64,000 bases of DNA from Alistipes sp. (GCA_029060215.1 JAIDUK010000033.1:28861-92860); one strand, 5' to 3'; positions 39,906 through 50,369 are shown, counted from the first letter of the stretch. Notes: generated from the letters alone by a model not told the origin. Made by a program: numbers and translations.

Positions 39906-41183
39906 ATGATCAATCAGCAAAACGGGGTCCGGCCCGAAAAGCTCTTGTTGCAGACCTACGCCGGATATGCCCGGCGTTTGGGGCACGGCTGCGCCGCTGC
40001 CTTCAGGCAGATTTCGCCCCGCCTGCGGCGTTGGATCGCCGGGGTGTCGTGCGTCGTTGTCGTCGCCGTTGCGGCCGTCGTTTATTATCTGCGCCACCGG
40101 CCCGTGCCCGAAATGTTGCCCGTCGTGGCCGTCGAGCCCGTCGCTACCGGCAGCGTCAACATCTACGGCGAGTATGTCGGCCGCATCCGCGCCCAGCAGT
40201 TCGTCGAGATCCGCGCCCGCGTCGAGGGTTACCTCGAGCGCATGCTCTTCGCCGAGGGCACCTACATCCGCAAGGGGCAGACCCTCTTCGTCATCGATCC
40301 GCAGCTCTACCGCGCCCGGGTCAACCGCGCCAAGGCCCAGCTCAACAAGGCCCGGGCGCAGGCCCTCAAGGCCCAGCGCGACCTCAGCCGCATCCGGCCC
40401 CTCTACGAGCAGAACGCCGCCAGCCAGCTCGACCTCGACAATGCCGTCGCCGCCTACGAGAGCGCCGCGGCCGACGTGGTCGTGTGCGAGGCCGACCTCA
40501 CGCAGGCCGAGCTCACGTTGGGGTATACCACCGTGCGGTCGCCGGTTTCGGGTTATATCTCCGAGCGCAACGCCGACATCGGGGCCCTCGTCGGGCCCGG
40601 CGGGCAGTCGTTGCTCGCCACCGTCGTCAAGAGCGATACCGTGCGCATCGATTTCAGCATGACTTCGCTCGAGTATTTGCGTTCCAAGGCTCGCAACGTC
40701 AACCTCGGGCACCGCGATTCCACCCGTACGTGGGATCCCTACATCACCGTCACCCTCGCCGACGGGTCGGCTTATCCGTTGCGCGGTCTGGTCGACTTCG
40801 CCGATCCTCAGATCGACCCCAAGACCGGCACCTTCTCCGTGCGGGCCGAGATGCCCAACCCCGACCGCGTCCTCTTGCCCGGGCAGTTCACCCGCGTCAA
40901 GTTGTTGATGGATGTGCGCGAGGACGCCGTCGTCGTGCCTACCAAGGCATTGGTCATCGAGAACGGCGGGGCCTACATCTTCGTCGTGCGGCCCGACAGC
41001 ATCGTCGAGAAGCGTTTCGTCGAGACCGGCCCCGAGGTCGGCAACAACACCGTCATCGAGCGCGGGTTGGCGCCCGACGAGCGGATGGTCGTCGAGGGTT
41101 ACCACAAGCTCGCCCACGGCATGAAGGTCGAGCCGGTGTTCGCCGAGCCCGCCGTTGTCTCAGTCGTCGAGGAGGACGAGTAG
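39906..41183 (+). CDS. RND efflux periplasmic adaptor (system 1)
   Basis: A 425-residue membrane fusion protein. A membrane anchor lies at about residues 42-62 (WIAGVSCVVVVAVAAVVYYL). The lipoyl/hairpin part (YGEYVGRIRAQQFVEIRARVEGYLERM) is followed by coiled-coil helices (NRAKAQLNKARAQALKAQRDLSRI) and beta-barrel and membrane-proximal domains (LPGQFTRVKLLMDVREDAVVVPTKAL). It joins the pump to the outer-membrane factor. ATG 39906 (MINQQNGV) is chosen; a GTG at 39843 is possible but lies close to the promoter start. First gene of a three-gene operon. Confidence 0.85.
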   Translation: MINQQNGVRPEKLLLQTYAGYARRLGHGCAAAFRQISPRLRRWIAGVSCVVVVAVAAVVYYLRHRPVPEMLPVVAVEPVATGSVNIYGEYVGRIRAQQFVEIRARVEGYLERMLFAEGTYIRKGQTLFVIDPQLYRARVNRAKAQLNKARAQALKAQRDLSRIRPLYEQNAASQLDLDNAVAAYESAAADVVVCEADLTQAELTLGYTTVRSPVSGYISERNADIGALVGPGGQSLLATVVKSDTVRIDFSMTSLEYLRSKARNVNLGHRDSTRTWDPYITVTLADGSAYPLRGLVDFADPQIDPKTGTFSVRAEMPNPDRVLLPGQFTRVKLLMDVREDAVVVPTKALVIENGGAYIFVVRPDSIVEKRFVETGPEVGNNTVIERGLAPDERMVVEGYHKLAHGMKVEPVFAEPAVVSVVEEDE

Positions 41184-41186
41184 GCC

Positions 41187-44100
41187 ATGAAGCGCAATTT
41201 CTTTTTGGACCATCCCGTCTTTTCGACGGTCCTTTCCATCGTCATCGTCATCGTCGGGGCCATCGGGCTCGCGCTCCTGCCCGTCGACCAGTATCCGCAG
41301 ATCGTCCCGCCCGTCGTGCGCATCGCCGCGTCGTATCCCGGAGCCGATGCGCAGACCGTCACGCAGGCCGTCGCCACCCCCATCGAGCAGGAGTTGAACG
41401 GTACGCCCGGCATGATCTACATGGAGTCGTCGAGTTCCAATTCCGGCGGGTTCTCCGCGTCGGTCACCTTCGACATCTCCGCCGATCCCGACCTCGCCGC
41501 CGTCGACATCCAGAACCGGCTCAAGAGGGCCGAGTCCCGGTTGCCCGCCGAGGTCGTCCAGAACGGCATCACCGTCGAGAAGCAGGCCGCCAGCAAGCTC
41601 ATGACCATCGCCTTGCTCTCGTCCGACCCCAAGTTCGACGAGATCTACCTCTCCAACTACGCTACGCTCAACGTCCTCGACCTCTTGCGGCGCGTGCCCG
41701 GCGTCGGCAGCGTCTCCAACGTCGGCAGCCGTTACTACGCCATGCGCATCTGGGTCCAGCCCGACAAGTTGGCCGACCTCGGGCTCACGGTCAAGGATTT
41801 GCAGTCGGTGCTCAAGGACCAGAACCGCGAGTCGGCGGCCGGGGTGTTGGGCGAAGCGCCCATCGAGGGGGTCGACATCACCATTCCCATCACCGCGCAG
41901 GGGCGTCTGTCGTCGGTCGGCGAGTTCGAGCAGGTCGTCGTGCGGGCCAATCCCGACGGGTCGATCATCCGCCTGAAAGACGTCGCGCGCATTTCGCTCG
42001 AGGCGTCGTCGTATTCGACCGAGAGCGGCATCGACGGCGGAAATGCCGCCGTGCTCAATATCAATATGTTGCCCGGGGCCAACGCCATGGAGGTCGCCGA
42101 GCGGGTCCGCCAGACCATGGAGGAGATCGGGCGCAGTTTCCCCGAGGGCATCAGCTACGCCATTCCCTTCGACATGACCACTTATATCGCTTCGTCGATC
42201 CACCACGTCTACAAGTCGTTGTTCGAGGCTTTGTTGTTGGTCATTCTGGTCGTCTACCTCTCGTTGCAGAGTTGGCGGGCTACGTTGATTCCCGTCGTCG
42301 CCGTGCCTATTTCGCTCATCGGCACTTTCGGGGTCATGCTCGCTTGCGGCTTCTCGCTCAATCTGTTGACGCTCTTGGGTTTGATCCTCGCTATCGGCAT
42401 CGTGGTCGACGACGCCATCGTCGTGGTCGAGAACGTCGACCGCATCATGCACGAGGAGGGGCTTTCGCCTTTCGAGGCCACCCGCAAGGCCATGAGCAAC
42501 CTCAGCGGCGCACTCATCGCCATGTCGCTCGTGCTTTGCGCCGTGTTCGTGCCCGTCAGTTTCCTGCCCGGCATCACGGGCCAGCTCTACCGGCAGTTTA
42601 CCATCACCATCGCCGTTTCGGTCATCATCTCTACCATTGTCGCCCTGACCCTCAGTCCCGTGATGTGCTCGCTGTTCCTGCGGCCCGACAAGGGCAGGCC
42701 GAAGAACCGCGTGTTCCGGGCCATCAACTACGCGCTGGCCACAGGCAACCGTTTCTACGGGCGGCTCGTCGGGCAGACCATCCGTTCTTCGCGGCGCATG
42801 TTCGCCGTCTTCGGGGTGGCGCTCGTCGGCATCTGGCTGCTGAATACCTTGGTGCCCAAGAGTTTCATGCCCAAGGAGGATCAGGGTTATTTCACCGTCG
42901 AGCTCGAATTGCCCGAGGGGGCCACTATCGAGCGTACGCGGGCCGTCACCGAGCGGGCCATGGCTTTTCTGCAAGCCGACCCCGACGTCGAGCACGTGCT
43001 CAACGTCACCGGGTCGAGCCCCCGCGTCGGGGCCAATCAGGCGCGCAGCCAGCTGACGGTCATTCTCCGGCCGTGGGACGAGCGTTCGGAGGGCGGCATC
43101 GCCGCCGTCATGGCGCGTGCGCGGCGCGAGTTTTCGCGTTATCCCGAGTCGAAGGTCTTCCTCTCCACGCCCGCCATCATCCCCGGTCTGGGTTCGTCGG
43201 GCGGTTTCGAGATGGTGCTCGAAGCCCGCGGCGACGCTTCCTACGCCGATTTGCAGCGCGCCGTCGATACCTTGATGCGTTACGCCGCCGAGCGGCCCGA
43301 GCTCGCCGGGTTGTCCACTTCGATGCAGAGCGACATTCCCCAGCTCTACTACGACGTCGACCGCGACAAGGCCCGGTTGCAGGGGGTTCCCATGTCCGAC
43401 ATCTTCTCCACCATGAAGGCTTTCACCGGGTCGCTCTACGTCAACGACTTCAACATGTTCAACCGCATCTACCGCGTCTACATTCAGGCCGAAGCTCCCT
43501 ACCGCGCCTATCGCGACAACCTGCGGCTGTTCTTCGTCCGCGGGGCCGACGGGGCCATGATCCCCGTCACGGCGCTCGGCACCACCCATTACACCACCGG
43601 CGCCGGTACGGTCAAGCGCTTCAACATGTTCTACGCCGCTCCCGTCACCGGCGAGGCGGCCCCCGGTTACAGTTCCGGGCAGGCCATGCGTGCTTTGGAG
43701 CGTATCGTCCGCGAGCATCTGCCCGAGAATATCGGCGTCGAGTGGAGCGGCCTTTCCTATCAGGAGAAGCACGAGAGCGGCAATACGGGGTTGGTCCTCG
43801 CCTTGGCTTTGTTGTTCGTCTTCCTGTTCCTCGCCGCCCAGTACGAAAGTTGGTCGGTGCCCGTCGCCGTCATCCTCTCCCTGCCCGTCGCCGGGCTCGG
43901 GGCTTACCTCGGCATCTGGGTCTGCGGGCTTGAGAACAACATCTATTTCCAGATCGGACTGGTCATGCTGGTGGGGCTTGTGGCCAAAAATGCCATTCTG
44001 ATCGTCGAATTCGCCAAGGAAGAAGTCGAGAAAGGGCGCGACGCCGTTTCGGCGGCCCTCACCGCCGTGCATCTCCGCTTCCGGCCGATCGTCATGACGT

Positions 44101-44282
44101 CGCTTTCGTTCATCCTCGGTCTGCTGCCGCTGGTCTTCGCGTCGGGGCCCGGGTCGGCCAGCAGGCAGGGGATCGGCACGGGCGTCTTCTTCGGCATGTT
44201 GACCGCCATCGGCATCGGCATCATCTTCGTGCCGTTCTTCTTCGTGTGGGTCTATCGGTTGAAAGATAAGTTGAAACAATGA
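41187..44282 (+). CDS. RND efflux pump permease, AcrB family (system 1)
   Basis: A 1031-residue proton-driven pump with twelve membrane segments and two large periplasmic loops. The proton-relay Asp pair is in IGIVVDDAIVVVENVDRI. The N-terminal phrase FFLDHPVFSTVLSIVIVIVG and the later GLVAKNAILIVEFAKEEVEK are of the HAE1 family. It probably expels hydrophobic or amphiphilic compounds. It starts 3 bp after the adaptor and overlaps the outer-membrane factor by 4 bp. It is full length. Confidence 0.93.
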   Translation: MKRNFFLDHPVFSTVLSIVIVIVGAIGLALLPVDQYPQIVPPVVRIAASYPGADAQTVTQAVATPIEQELNGTPGMIYMESSSSNSGGFSASVTFDISADPDLAAVDIQNRLKRAESRLPAEVVQNGITVEKQAASKLMTIALLSSDPKFDEIYLSNYATLNVLDLLRRVPGVGSVSNVGSRYYAMRIWVQPDKLADLGLTVKDLQSVLKDQNRESAAGVLGEAPIEGVDITIPITAQGRLSSVGEFEQVVVRANPDGSIIRLKDVARISLEASSYSTESGIDGGNAAVLNINMLPGANAMEVAERVRQTMEEIGRSFPEGISYAIPFDMTTYIASSIHHVYKSLFEALLLVILVVYLSLQSWRATLIPVVAVPISLIGTFGVMLACGFSLNLLTLLGLILAIGIVVDDAIVVVENVDRIMHEEGLSPFEATRKAMSNLSGALIAMSLVLCAVFVPVSFLPGITGQLYRQFTITIAVSVIISTIVALTLSPVMCSLFLRPDKGRPKNRVFRAINYALATGNRFYGRLVGQTIRSSRRMFAVFGVALVGIWLLNTLVPKSFMPKEDQGYFTVELELPEGATIERTRAVTERAMAFLQADPDVEHVLNVTGSSPRVGANQARSQLTVILRPWDERSEGGIAAVMARARREFSRYPESKVFLSTPAIIPGLGSSGGFEMVLEARGDASYADLQRAVDTLMRYAAERPELAGLSTSMQSDIPQLYYDVDRDKARLQGVPMSDIFSTMKAFTGSLYVNDFNMFNRIYRVYIQAEAPYRAYRDNLRLFFVRGADGAMIPVTALGTTHYTTGAGTVKRFNMFYAAPVTGEAAPGYSSGQAMRALERIVREHLPENIGVEWSGLSYQEKHESGNTGLVLALALLFVFLFLAAQYESWSVPVAVILSLPVAGLGAYLGIWVCGLENNIYFQIGLVMLVGLVAKNAILIVEFAKEEVEKGRDAVSAALTAVHLRFRPIVMTSLSFILGLLPLVFASGPGSASRQGIGTGVFFGMLTAIGIGIIFVPFFFVWVYRLKDKLKQ

Positions 44283-45649
44283 AACGTCTTCTCTCTTCTT
44301 GGGTTTTCGTCGCCGCCTTGGCCGCGGTTTCTTGTTCGGCCGTGCGGCATTGCAAGGCTCCCGAGCTCGATTTGCCCGCGGCCGTCGTCCCGGGCGCCGT
44401 CGATTCCTTGACGCTCGCCGACGTGGAGTGGTGGCGGTTCTACGGCGATACGACGCTTTGCGGCATCATCCGCCGTACGCTCGACCGCAACCGCAACATC
44501 CGCGCTGCCGCCGCACGCGTCGAGCAGATGCGCCAGCTCTACCGCATCCGCAAGGCCGAGCGCCTGCCGTCGGTGGGGATCAATGCCTTGGCCGATTTTG
44601 AGACCAACGATTATTACGGCGAGAGCTCCAAACGCGACCCCGAACTCGGGCTCAAGGCCACCCTCGGATGGGAGCTCGATCTGTGGGGCAGCCTGCGTTG
44701 GGCCAAGCGCAAGGGCGAGGCCGAGTGGCTCGCTTCCGTCGAGGACGAGCGGGCTATGCGCATGACCTTGATCGCCGAGGCCGCTGCCGCTTACTTCCGG
44801 TTGGTCGCTTTGGACAGCGAGCTGGCCATCGTCCGTCGGACGTTGGCTACCCGCCGCGAGGGGGTCGCCGTCGCCAAGCTGCGCTTCGAGGGCGGTTTGA
44901 CTTCCGAGATCGTCTACCGGCAGGCGCAGGTCGAGTACGCTTCCACCGCGGCGCTCATCCCCGATTTGGAGAACCGCATCGGCATCACCGAGAACGCTTT
45001 GTCGCTTTTGATGGGGGATTATCCCGGCCGGACCATCCCGCGCTCGGCCGTCGACATGGAGGGCGCCGTGCCCGATTCGGTGCCTGTGGGGCTTCCGTCG
45101 CAGTTGTTGCAGCGGCGTCCCGACGTGCGGGCGGCCGAGCAGCGGCTCCGCTCCGCCATGGGGGATGTCGGCATGGCCTATGCCGATAGGTTTCCGCGGA
45201 TCACTTTCCAGTTGCAGGGCGGTTTGGAGAACGACGCTTTGAAAGGTTTTTTCCGTTCGCCGTTTTCCTACGTCGCCGGGCAGCTCGCCGCGCCCGTGTT
45301 CGCTTTCGGGCGTAAGAAGGCTCGTTACAAGGCTGCTTTGGCCGCTTACGACCAAAGCCGGTTCGGCTACGAGCAGAAGGTGTTGGAGGTCTTCAAGGAG
45401 GCCGACGACGCCGTCTCGTCTTATCGCAGCGTTCGGCAGACTACGGTCTTGAAGACCCATTCGCGCGACGCCGCCCGCAAGTACGTCGAGTTGGCCCGGT
45501 TGCAGTATCGCACCGGCAGTATCAATTATATCGACGTCCTCGACGCGCAGCGGCGTTACTTCGATGCGCAGATCGGGTTGAGCAACGCCGTGCGCGACGA
45601 GAACCTCGCTTTGGTGCAGCTCTACAAGGCCCTCGGCGGCGGGTGGTAG
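44279..45649 (+). CDS. Outer-membrane efflux lipoprotein (system 1, NodT/OprM type)
   Basis: A 456-residue TolC-like protein. The signal peptide ends in a lipobox AAVSC near residue 19. The two OEP repeats show the usual features, such as VEWWRFYGDTTLCGIIRRTLDRN and LPSQLLQRRPDVRAAEQRLRSA, ending in IDVLDAQRRYFDAQIGLSNA. It forms the outer-membrane duct with the adaptor and pump upstream, overlapping the pump by ATGA. No regulator lies beside this operon. Confidence 0.88.
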   Translation: MKRLLSSWVFVAALAAVSCSAVRHCKAPELDLPAAVVPGAVDSLTLADVEWWRFYGDTTLCGIIRRTLDRNRNIRAAAARVEQMRQLYRIRKAERLPSVGINALADFETNDYYGESSKRDPELGLKATLGWELDLWGSLRWAKRKGEAEWLASVEDERAMRMTLIAEAAAAYFRLVALDSELAIVRRTLATRREGVAVAKLRFEGGLTSEIVYRQAQVEYASTAALIPDLENRIGITENALSLLMGDYPGRTIPRSAVDMEGAVPDSVPVGLPSQLLQRRPDVRAAEQRLRSAMGDVGMAYADRFPRITFQLQGGLENDALKGFFRSPFSYVAGQLAAPVFAFGRKKARYKAALAAYDQSRFGYEQKVLEVFKEADDAVSSYRSVRQTTVLKTHSRDAARKYVELARLQYRTGSINYIDVLDAQRRYFDAQIGLSNAVRDENLALVQLYKALGGGW

Positions 45650-45669
45650 CCGTTCCCTGCGGACATACA

Positions 45670-45700
45670 AAAGCGCGCAGCCCTCAAGGCTGCGCGCTTT
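45670..45700 (+). terminator. Terminator of RND operon 1
   Basis: AAAGCGCGCAGCC (45670-45682) pairs with GGCTGCGCGCTTT (45688-45700) across a 5-nt loop. It lies between converging operons and may serve both strands. Confidence 0.8.
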
Positions 45701-45797
45701 GCATTCGTCATAATCTGTTAGTGGGCGGACTTGGAACACCGGATTCTTCCTCGGGCCTGTGCCCCTCTTCGGAATGTCGGTCCGGATTCTTTGCTCC

Positions 45798-46091
45798 TCA
45801 GAACCCGCCTTCGATGTTCCAGACAAAGGCTCGGGAGCCTTGCATCTTCGTTGCGGCGTCCATCGCCCGGAACGCATCGATCAGAGGTTCCACCTGCGAA
45901 TCCTCTACGATGGCCAAGATCGAGGCGTTCATCGAGGGCCACGCGTGGGTGCCGTAGTGGGGTTCTCCGTCCGCCGAACCGCGGCCCTCGGTCAGGGCCC
46001 AGCGCGTGAATCCGCGGATGCCTTGTTCGTCCAGTATGCGGTTCACCCGGTCGGTGAGCGCTTGGTTGTATGACAGAAATACTGCTTTCAT
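45798..46091 (-). CDS. PG0541-type efflux-associated small protein
   Basis: A 97-residue cytoplasmic protein starting MKAVFLSYNQALTDRVNRIL. It has a small alpha/beta, P-II-like look, with HAWPSMNASILAIVEDSQVEPLIDAFRAMDA. It resembles the Porphyromonas PG0541 protein found directly after an RND pump gene. It follows the pump here by 13 bp in the same direction, so it may sense or tune efflux. The biochemical role is not known. Confidence 0.75.
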   Translation of the reverse strand: MKAVFLSYNQALTDRVNRILDEQGIRGFTRWALTEGRGSADGEPHYGTHAWPSMNASILAIVEDSQVEPLIDAFRAMDAATKMQGSRAFVWNIEGGF

Positions 46092-46104
46092 GTTGTCGTC
46101 GTTT

Positions 46105-49100
46105 TTAGTTTGCCGCCGCTTGTTGTTCGGTGGCCAGCCGGGCTTGTTTTTCGCGTTCTTTGCGTTGGGCCCGGTTCACCATGATCGAGTAGAGCACCGG
46201 TACGATGAAGAGCGTCAGGATCGTCGAGAAGGTCAGGCCGCCGATGACCGCTATGCCCATCGGCTGCCACGTCTCCGAGCCCGCTCCCGTGCCTATGGCC
46301 AGCGGCAGCATGCCCAGCACCGTCGTGAACGAGGTCATCAGCACCGGGCGCAGACGGCTCTTGCCGCCCGCGATCACCGCGTCGAATACGCCCGAGCCGC
46401 GTTCGATCAGCAGGTTCATGTAGTCGACCATCACAATACCGTTTTTCGTCACGATGCCCACCAGCATGATGGCTCCGATCAGGGCTATCAGCGACAGCGG
46501 CGTCGAGGTCATCCACAGCGCAAGGAATACGCCCGTGAAGGCGAACGGGATGGTGAACATGATGATGAACGGGAATTTCAGCGATTCGAATTGCGTGGCC
46601 ATCACGATGTAGACCAGCACCACGATCAGTGCGAAGAGCGTCAGCAGGTCGCGGAACGCGTCGCCCTGATCTTCCACCGTGCCGCCGATTTCCAGATCCA
46701 CTCCGTCCGGCAGCGGGTAGTCCGCTATCAGTTCTTCGATCTGGGCCACCACGTCGCCCAGCGCCACGCCTGCTCCGAGGGTCGATTGCACCGTGATTAC
46801 GCGTTGGCGGTTCTCGCGCTGGATTTCCGGCGCGGCGTATTCTTCCTGCACACGGCCTACTTCCTTGAGTTTCACAGGGCGGCCTTGCAGGTTGTAGAGC
46901 GTGATGTTCTCCACATCTTCCACTCGCGTGCGGTAGGGTTCCGCATAGCGTACGACGATGTCGTATTCGTCGCCGTCTTCGCGGTATTTCGAGGCCGTCA
47001 GTCCGTCGATCCGGTTGCGTACGGCCATGGCCGCCGTCGCGCTGTTCATGCCGTAGTAGGCCAGCCGGTCGCGGTCGAATACTACGTTGTATTCCGGGCG
47101 CAGGTCGTCGCGCGAGAGCTGCACGTCGCGCGTGCCGTCGAGCGCCGCCAGTTTCTCCTTCAGGTCGTTGGCTATGGCGTTGGTGCGGTCCATGTCATAG
47201 CCGAATACCTTGATGTCGGCCGTCGCCGAGCCGCCCATGCCGCCGCTCATGCCGCCCGGGGTGATGGTGTACTGGCGCACTTCGGGTATCCCGTCGAGGT
47301 CCTTGCGCAGCTGGTCCGAGATGGTGTAGATCGTGCGGTCGCGCTGGTCGGTGTCGGTCAGGCGCAGGTTGTAGTTGATGATGTGCGAGCCCGTGGTCTG
47401 CATCGCCGCAAAGGCGTTGTCCGACGAGTTGGCGCCCGCCGAGGCCGATACGATCACGATTTCCGGATACTTTTCGTAGATGATGCTGTCGATCTGGCGC
47501 GCCACCCGGGCCGTGTATTCCATCGAGAGGTTCTGTTCCAGTTTGATCGTCGCCGATATGCGGCTGTTGTCCGAGGGCGGGAAGAATTCGGTCGGCACCT
47601 GCGTCACCAGCCCCAGCGACACCATGAACAGCAGCATCATGCAGCCGAACGTGATGCGCCGGTGGTGCACTACCCAGTCCAGCGCCCGGGCATAGGCGTT
47701 GTCCAGCCACTCCAGCGCCCGGTCGATCGGTTTGTAGACGATACCCAGACCCTTGTAGTCGTGGACGCCGCCTTCGAGTTTGAGCAGGTAGGCCGACATC
47801 ATCGGCGTCAGCGTGATGGCCGCCGTGGTCGAGACGCATACTACGATCGTCACGATCCAGCCCAGTTCGCGGAACAGGATGCCCGCCATGCCCGGCACCA
47901 TCGTCAGCGGCAGGAACACCGCCACCACCACCAGCGTCGTCGCTATGACCGACAGCCATACTTCGTTCGTCGCATAGATTGCCGCTTCTTTGGGGTTCGA
48001 GCCGCGTTCGATGTGGGTCGTGATGTTCTCAAGCACCACAATGGCGTCGTCCACCACCATGCCGATGGCTATCGAGAGCGACGAGAGCGAGATGATGTTG
48101 AGCGTCGAGCCCGTCGCGAACAGGTAGATGAACGAGCAGATCAGCGACACCGGTATGGTCATGCAGATGATCAGCGTCGCGCGCCAGCGGCCCAAGAAGA
48201 TCATCACCACCAGCACCACGAAGATGAAGGCATACATGATCGTCTCCGAGAGCGACCCGATGGCGTCCGTGATTTCCTGCGAGGCTTCGTAGATCAGTTC
48301 CATCTTCACGTCCTTGGGCAGCGAGCGTTGGATGTCGGGCAGGCGTTTTTGGATTTCGTGGACTATGTTCACCGTGTTCGAGCCCGATTGTTTTTGGAAG
48401 ATCACACGTACGCCGCGTTTGCCGTTCATGCGTTCGTCCATCGTCGCTTTTTCCAGCGTGTCGCGGATTTCGGCCACGTCGGTCAGCATGACCGTCCGCC
48501 CGCCGAGGTTCGAGACCACCACCTTGCGCAGTTCGTCCGAGAGTTTGAATTCGCCGTCGGCCTTGATATTGAAGGTGTTGTTGCCTATGTCGATCGTGCC
48601 GCTCGGGATGTTCACGTTCTCCGCCGCTATCAGTTGGCCCAGTTGTTCGACCGACAGTCCGTAGGCATCCAGCTTCGCCGGGTCTACGTTGATCTGTATT
48701 TCGCGTTCGGGGGCTCCCACCACCGACACGGCGCCTACGCCGTCCACCCGGTTCAGGACGTTCACCAGTTTGTCGTCCAGTATCTTGTTCAGCGCCGGGT
48801 AGCTCTCTTCGGCCGTCACCGCAAGCATCATCACCGGTATCATCGACGTCGAGAACTTGAAGATCGTGGGGTAGTCCACCTCGTCGGGCAGTTCCGATTG
48901 TACGCGCGATACCACGTCGCGGATTTCGTTGGCCCCTTCGTTCAGGTCGGAGCCGTATTCGAATTCCACGGTGATCATCGAAACGTTGTCTTGCGATTTC
49001 GAGGTCAGTTTCTTCAGGTTGTTCACCGTGTTGAGGTTGTCTTCCAGCACACGGGTGATGTTGGTTTCGATGTCGGCCGCGTTGGCTCCCGGATACATCG

Positions 49101-49245
49101 TGATGACCGATATCTGGGGGATTTCGATCTCCGGGTATTGGTCCACGGCAAGGTTCATCAGCGAGAATAGTCCGAAGACTATCACGCCTACGAACAGCAG
49201 CACCGTGGAGATCGGTTTGCGTACCGCGCTTTCGTAGATTTTCAT
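46105..49245 (-). CDS. RND efflux pump permease, AcrB family (system 2)
   Basis: A 1046-residue pump. Asp pair in IGMVVDDAIVVLENITTHIERG, twelve membrane segments, and GIVTKNGIVMVDYMNLLIERGSG in the second half. It differs clearly from system 1, so they are not a recent duplicate. It matches the Bacteroidales group linked to PG0540. It follows its adaptor by 16 bp. Complete. Confidence 0.93.
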   Translation of the reverse strand: MKIYESAVRKPISTVLLFVGVIVFGLFSLMNLAVDQYPEIEIPQISVITMYPGANAADIETNITRVLEDNLNTVNNLKKLTSKSQDNVSMITVEFEYGSDLNEGANEIRDVVSRVQSELPDEVDYPTIFKFSTSMIPVMMLAVTAEESYPALNKILDDKLVNVLNRVDGVGAVSVVGAPEREIQINVDPAKLDAYGLSVEQLGQLIAAENVNIPSGTIDIGNNTFNIKADGEFKLSDELRKVVVSNLGGRTVMLTDVAEIRDTLEKATMDERMNGKRGVRVIFQKQSGSNTVNIVHEIQKRLPDIQRSLPKDVKMELIYEASQEITDAIGSLSETIMYAFIFVVLVVMIFLGRWRATLIICMTIPVSLICSFIYLFATGSTLNIISLSSLSIAIGMVVDDAIVVLENITTHIERGSNPKEAAIYATNEVWLSVIATTLVVVAVFLPLTMVPGMAGILFRELGWIVTIVVCVSTTAAITLTPMMSAYLLKLEGGVHDYKGLGIVYKPIDRALEWLDNAYARALDWVVHHRRITFGCMMLLFMVSLGLVTQVPTEFFPPSDNSRISATIKLEQNLSMEYTARVARQIDSIIYEKYPEIVIVSASAGANSSDNAFAAMQTTGSHIINYNLRLTDTDQRDRTIYTISDQLRKDLDGIPEVRQYTITPGGMSGGMGGSATADIKVFGYDMDRTNAIANDLKEKLAALDGTRDVQLSRDDLRPEYNVVFDRDRLAYYGMNSATAAMAVRNRIDGLTASKYREDGDEYDIVVRYAEPYRTRVEDVENITLYNLQGRPVKLKEVGRVQEEYAAPEIQRENRQRVITVQSTLGAGVALGDVVAQIEELIADYPLPDGVDLEIGGTVEDQGDAFRDLLTLFALIVVLVYIVMATQFESLKFPFIIMFTIPFAFTGVFLALWMTSTPLSLIALIGAIMLVGIVTKNGIVMVDYMNLLIERGSGVFDAVIAGGKSRLRPVLMTSFTTVLGMLPLAIGTGAGSETWQPMGIAVIGGLTFSTILTLFIVPVLYSIMVNRAQRKEREKQARLATEQQAAAN

Positions 49246-49261
49246 GGCGGGGCGTTGTTTT

Positions 49262-50272
49262 TTAGTCTTGTTTTACGGTTACCTTGGCTCCGTCGTAGAG
49301 TTTCGAGAGCGCCGTCACGGCCACTTCTTCGCCCGCTTCCACGCCCGACAGTATGTCGATGCGGCTGCCTACCTGACGGCCCGGCTTCACCGCCCGGCGT
49401 TCGGCCGTCGAGTCGGCTTTGATTACATAGAGGTAGCGTTCGGCCGTGCCTACTTGTTTTTGTATCGCTACGTCGGGCACCATCACGCCCGGTTTTTCGC
49501 CCAAGTCGAAGATCGTCCGCGCGAACATCCCCGGGCGCAGGGTCCGGTCGGCGTTGGGTACGCGCACTTCTACTTTGAACGTGCGGGTCGCAGGGTCGAG
49601 CGCAGGGTAGATCAGCGACACCGTGCCCGTGAATTTTTTCTCCGGGAATATGTCGACCAGCAGTTCCACCGGCATCCCGACTTTCACGTTGGGGTAGTAC
49701 TGTTCCGAGATGTTCACGATCACTTTCAGCGGGTCGATCTGCATCACATGCAGAATCGGCTGCGCCGCGAAGAGGTCGCCCGATTCGTAGTTGCGGGCCG
49801 TCACCACGCCCGTTATCGGCGAGCGTACTTCGATGTTCTTCTTCAGGTTGGCCACCGCTTCGCGTTGTACGTCCAGCTGGGCCTTGGCCTGCTGGATTTG
49901 CTGGGCCGAGATTCCGCCCGCTTCATAGACCGGCAGCAGGCGGTTGTAGTCGTCCTCGACGGTCTTGAGTTGTACGCGCGCCTGCGTGTATTGGGTCGGG
50001 TCCAGCGTCACCAGCAGTTGTCCTTTCTGTACTTTGTCGCCCACATCCACCAGTATGCGGTCTATGTGTACGCCTTGCGCCGCCGGGGTTATGTCGTTTT
50101 CCTTGTAGGGTTCGATTTCCGAGGTGAATTCTTCCGTCAGCCTCACTTCGGCCGCTTCGGCCGTCGCCGTCTTCGTCAGCACCCCTTCGTCTTGGGCCGT
50201 CACGGCGGTGTTCTTGTGCGTGCAGGCCGTCAGTGCCGTCGCGGCCAGCATCATGAACATCAGTTTTCTCAT
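49262..50272 (-). CDS. RND efflux periplasmic adaptor, lipoprotein (system 2)
   Basis: A 336-residue adaptor. It has a lipobox in ATALTAC near residues 11-17. The lipoyl part (GVHIDRILVDVGDKVQKGQLLVTL), a coiled coil (YDRLLPVYEAGGISAQQIQQAKAQ-like), and barrel domain (LRPGMFARTIFDLGEKPGVMVPDVAI) follow in order. It is anchored by lipid instead of by a helix as in system 1. It sits between tolC and the pump genes of operon 2. Confidence 0.87.
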   Translation of the reverse strand: MRKLMFMMLAATALTACTHKNTAVTAQDEGVLTKTATAEAAEVRLTEEFTSEIEPYKENDITPAAQGVHIDRILVDVGDKVQKGQLLVTLDPTQYTQARVQLKTVEDDYNRLLPVYEAGGISAQQIQQAKAQLDVQREAVANLKKNIEVRSPITGVVTARNYESGDLFAAQPILHVMQIDPLKVIVNISEQYYPNVKVGMPVELLVDIFPEKKFTGTVSLIYPALDPATRTFKVEVRVPNADRTLRPGMFARTIFDLGEKPGVMVPDVAIQKQVGTAERYLYVIKADSTAERRAVKPGRQVGSRIDILSGVEAGEEVAVTALSKLYDGAKVTVKQD

Positions 50273-50369
50273 ATCGTTCGTTTTATCGTTTGTTTTCGTT
50301 CGTCGTTCCGCTTCGCGGGTTCTTCGGTTGCGGACCGCGTCGGTAAGTCGGCGGTTTTTCAGTTCCGTT

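Noticed and set aside
39830..44279. Long frames (1367 and 1039 codons) overlapping RND system 1
   Set aside because: They are out-of-frame or antisense to adaptor and pump genes with clear motifs; composition is Arg/His or Asp/Gly-rich shadow.
46006..49170. A 1054-codon frame antisense to the second RND pump
   Set aside because: Shadow of the pump gene; rich in Arg, His and Val with no domain signs.
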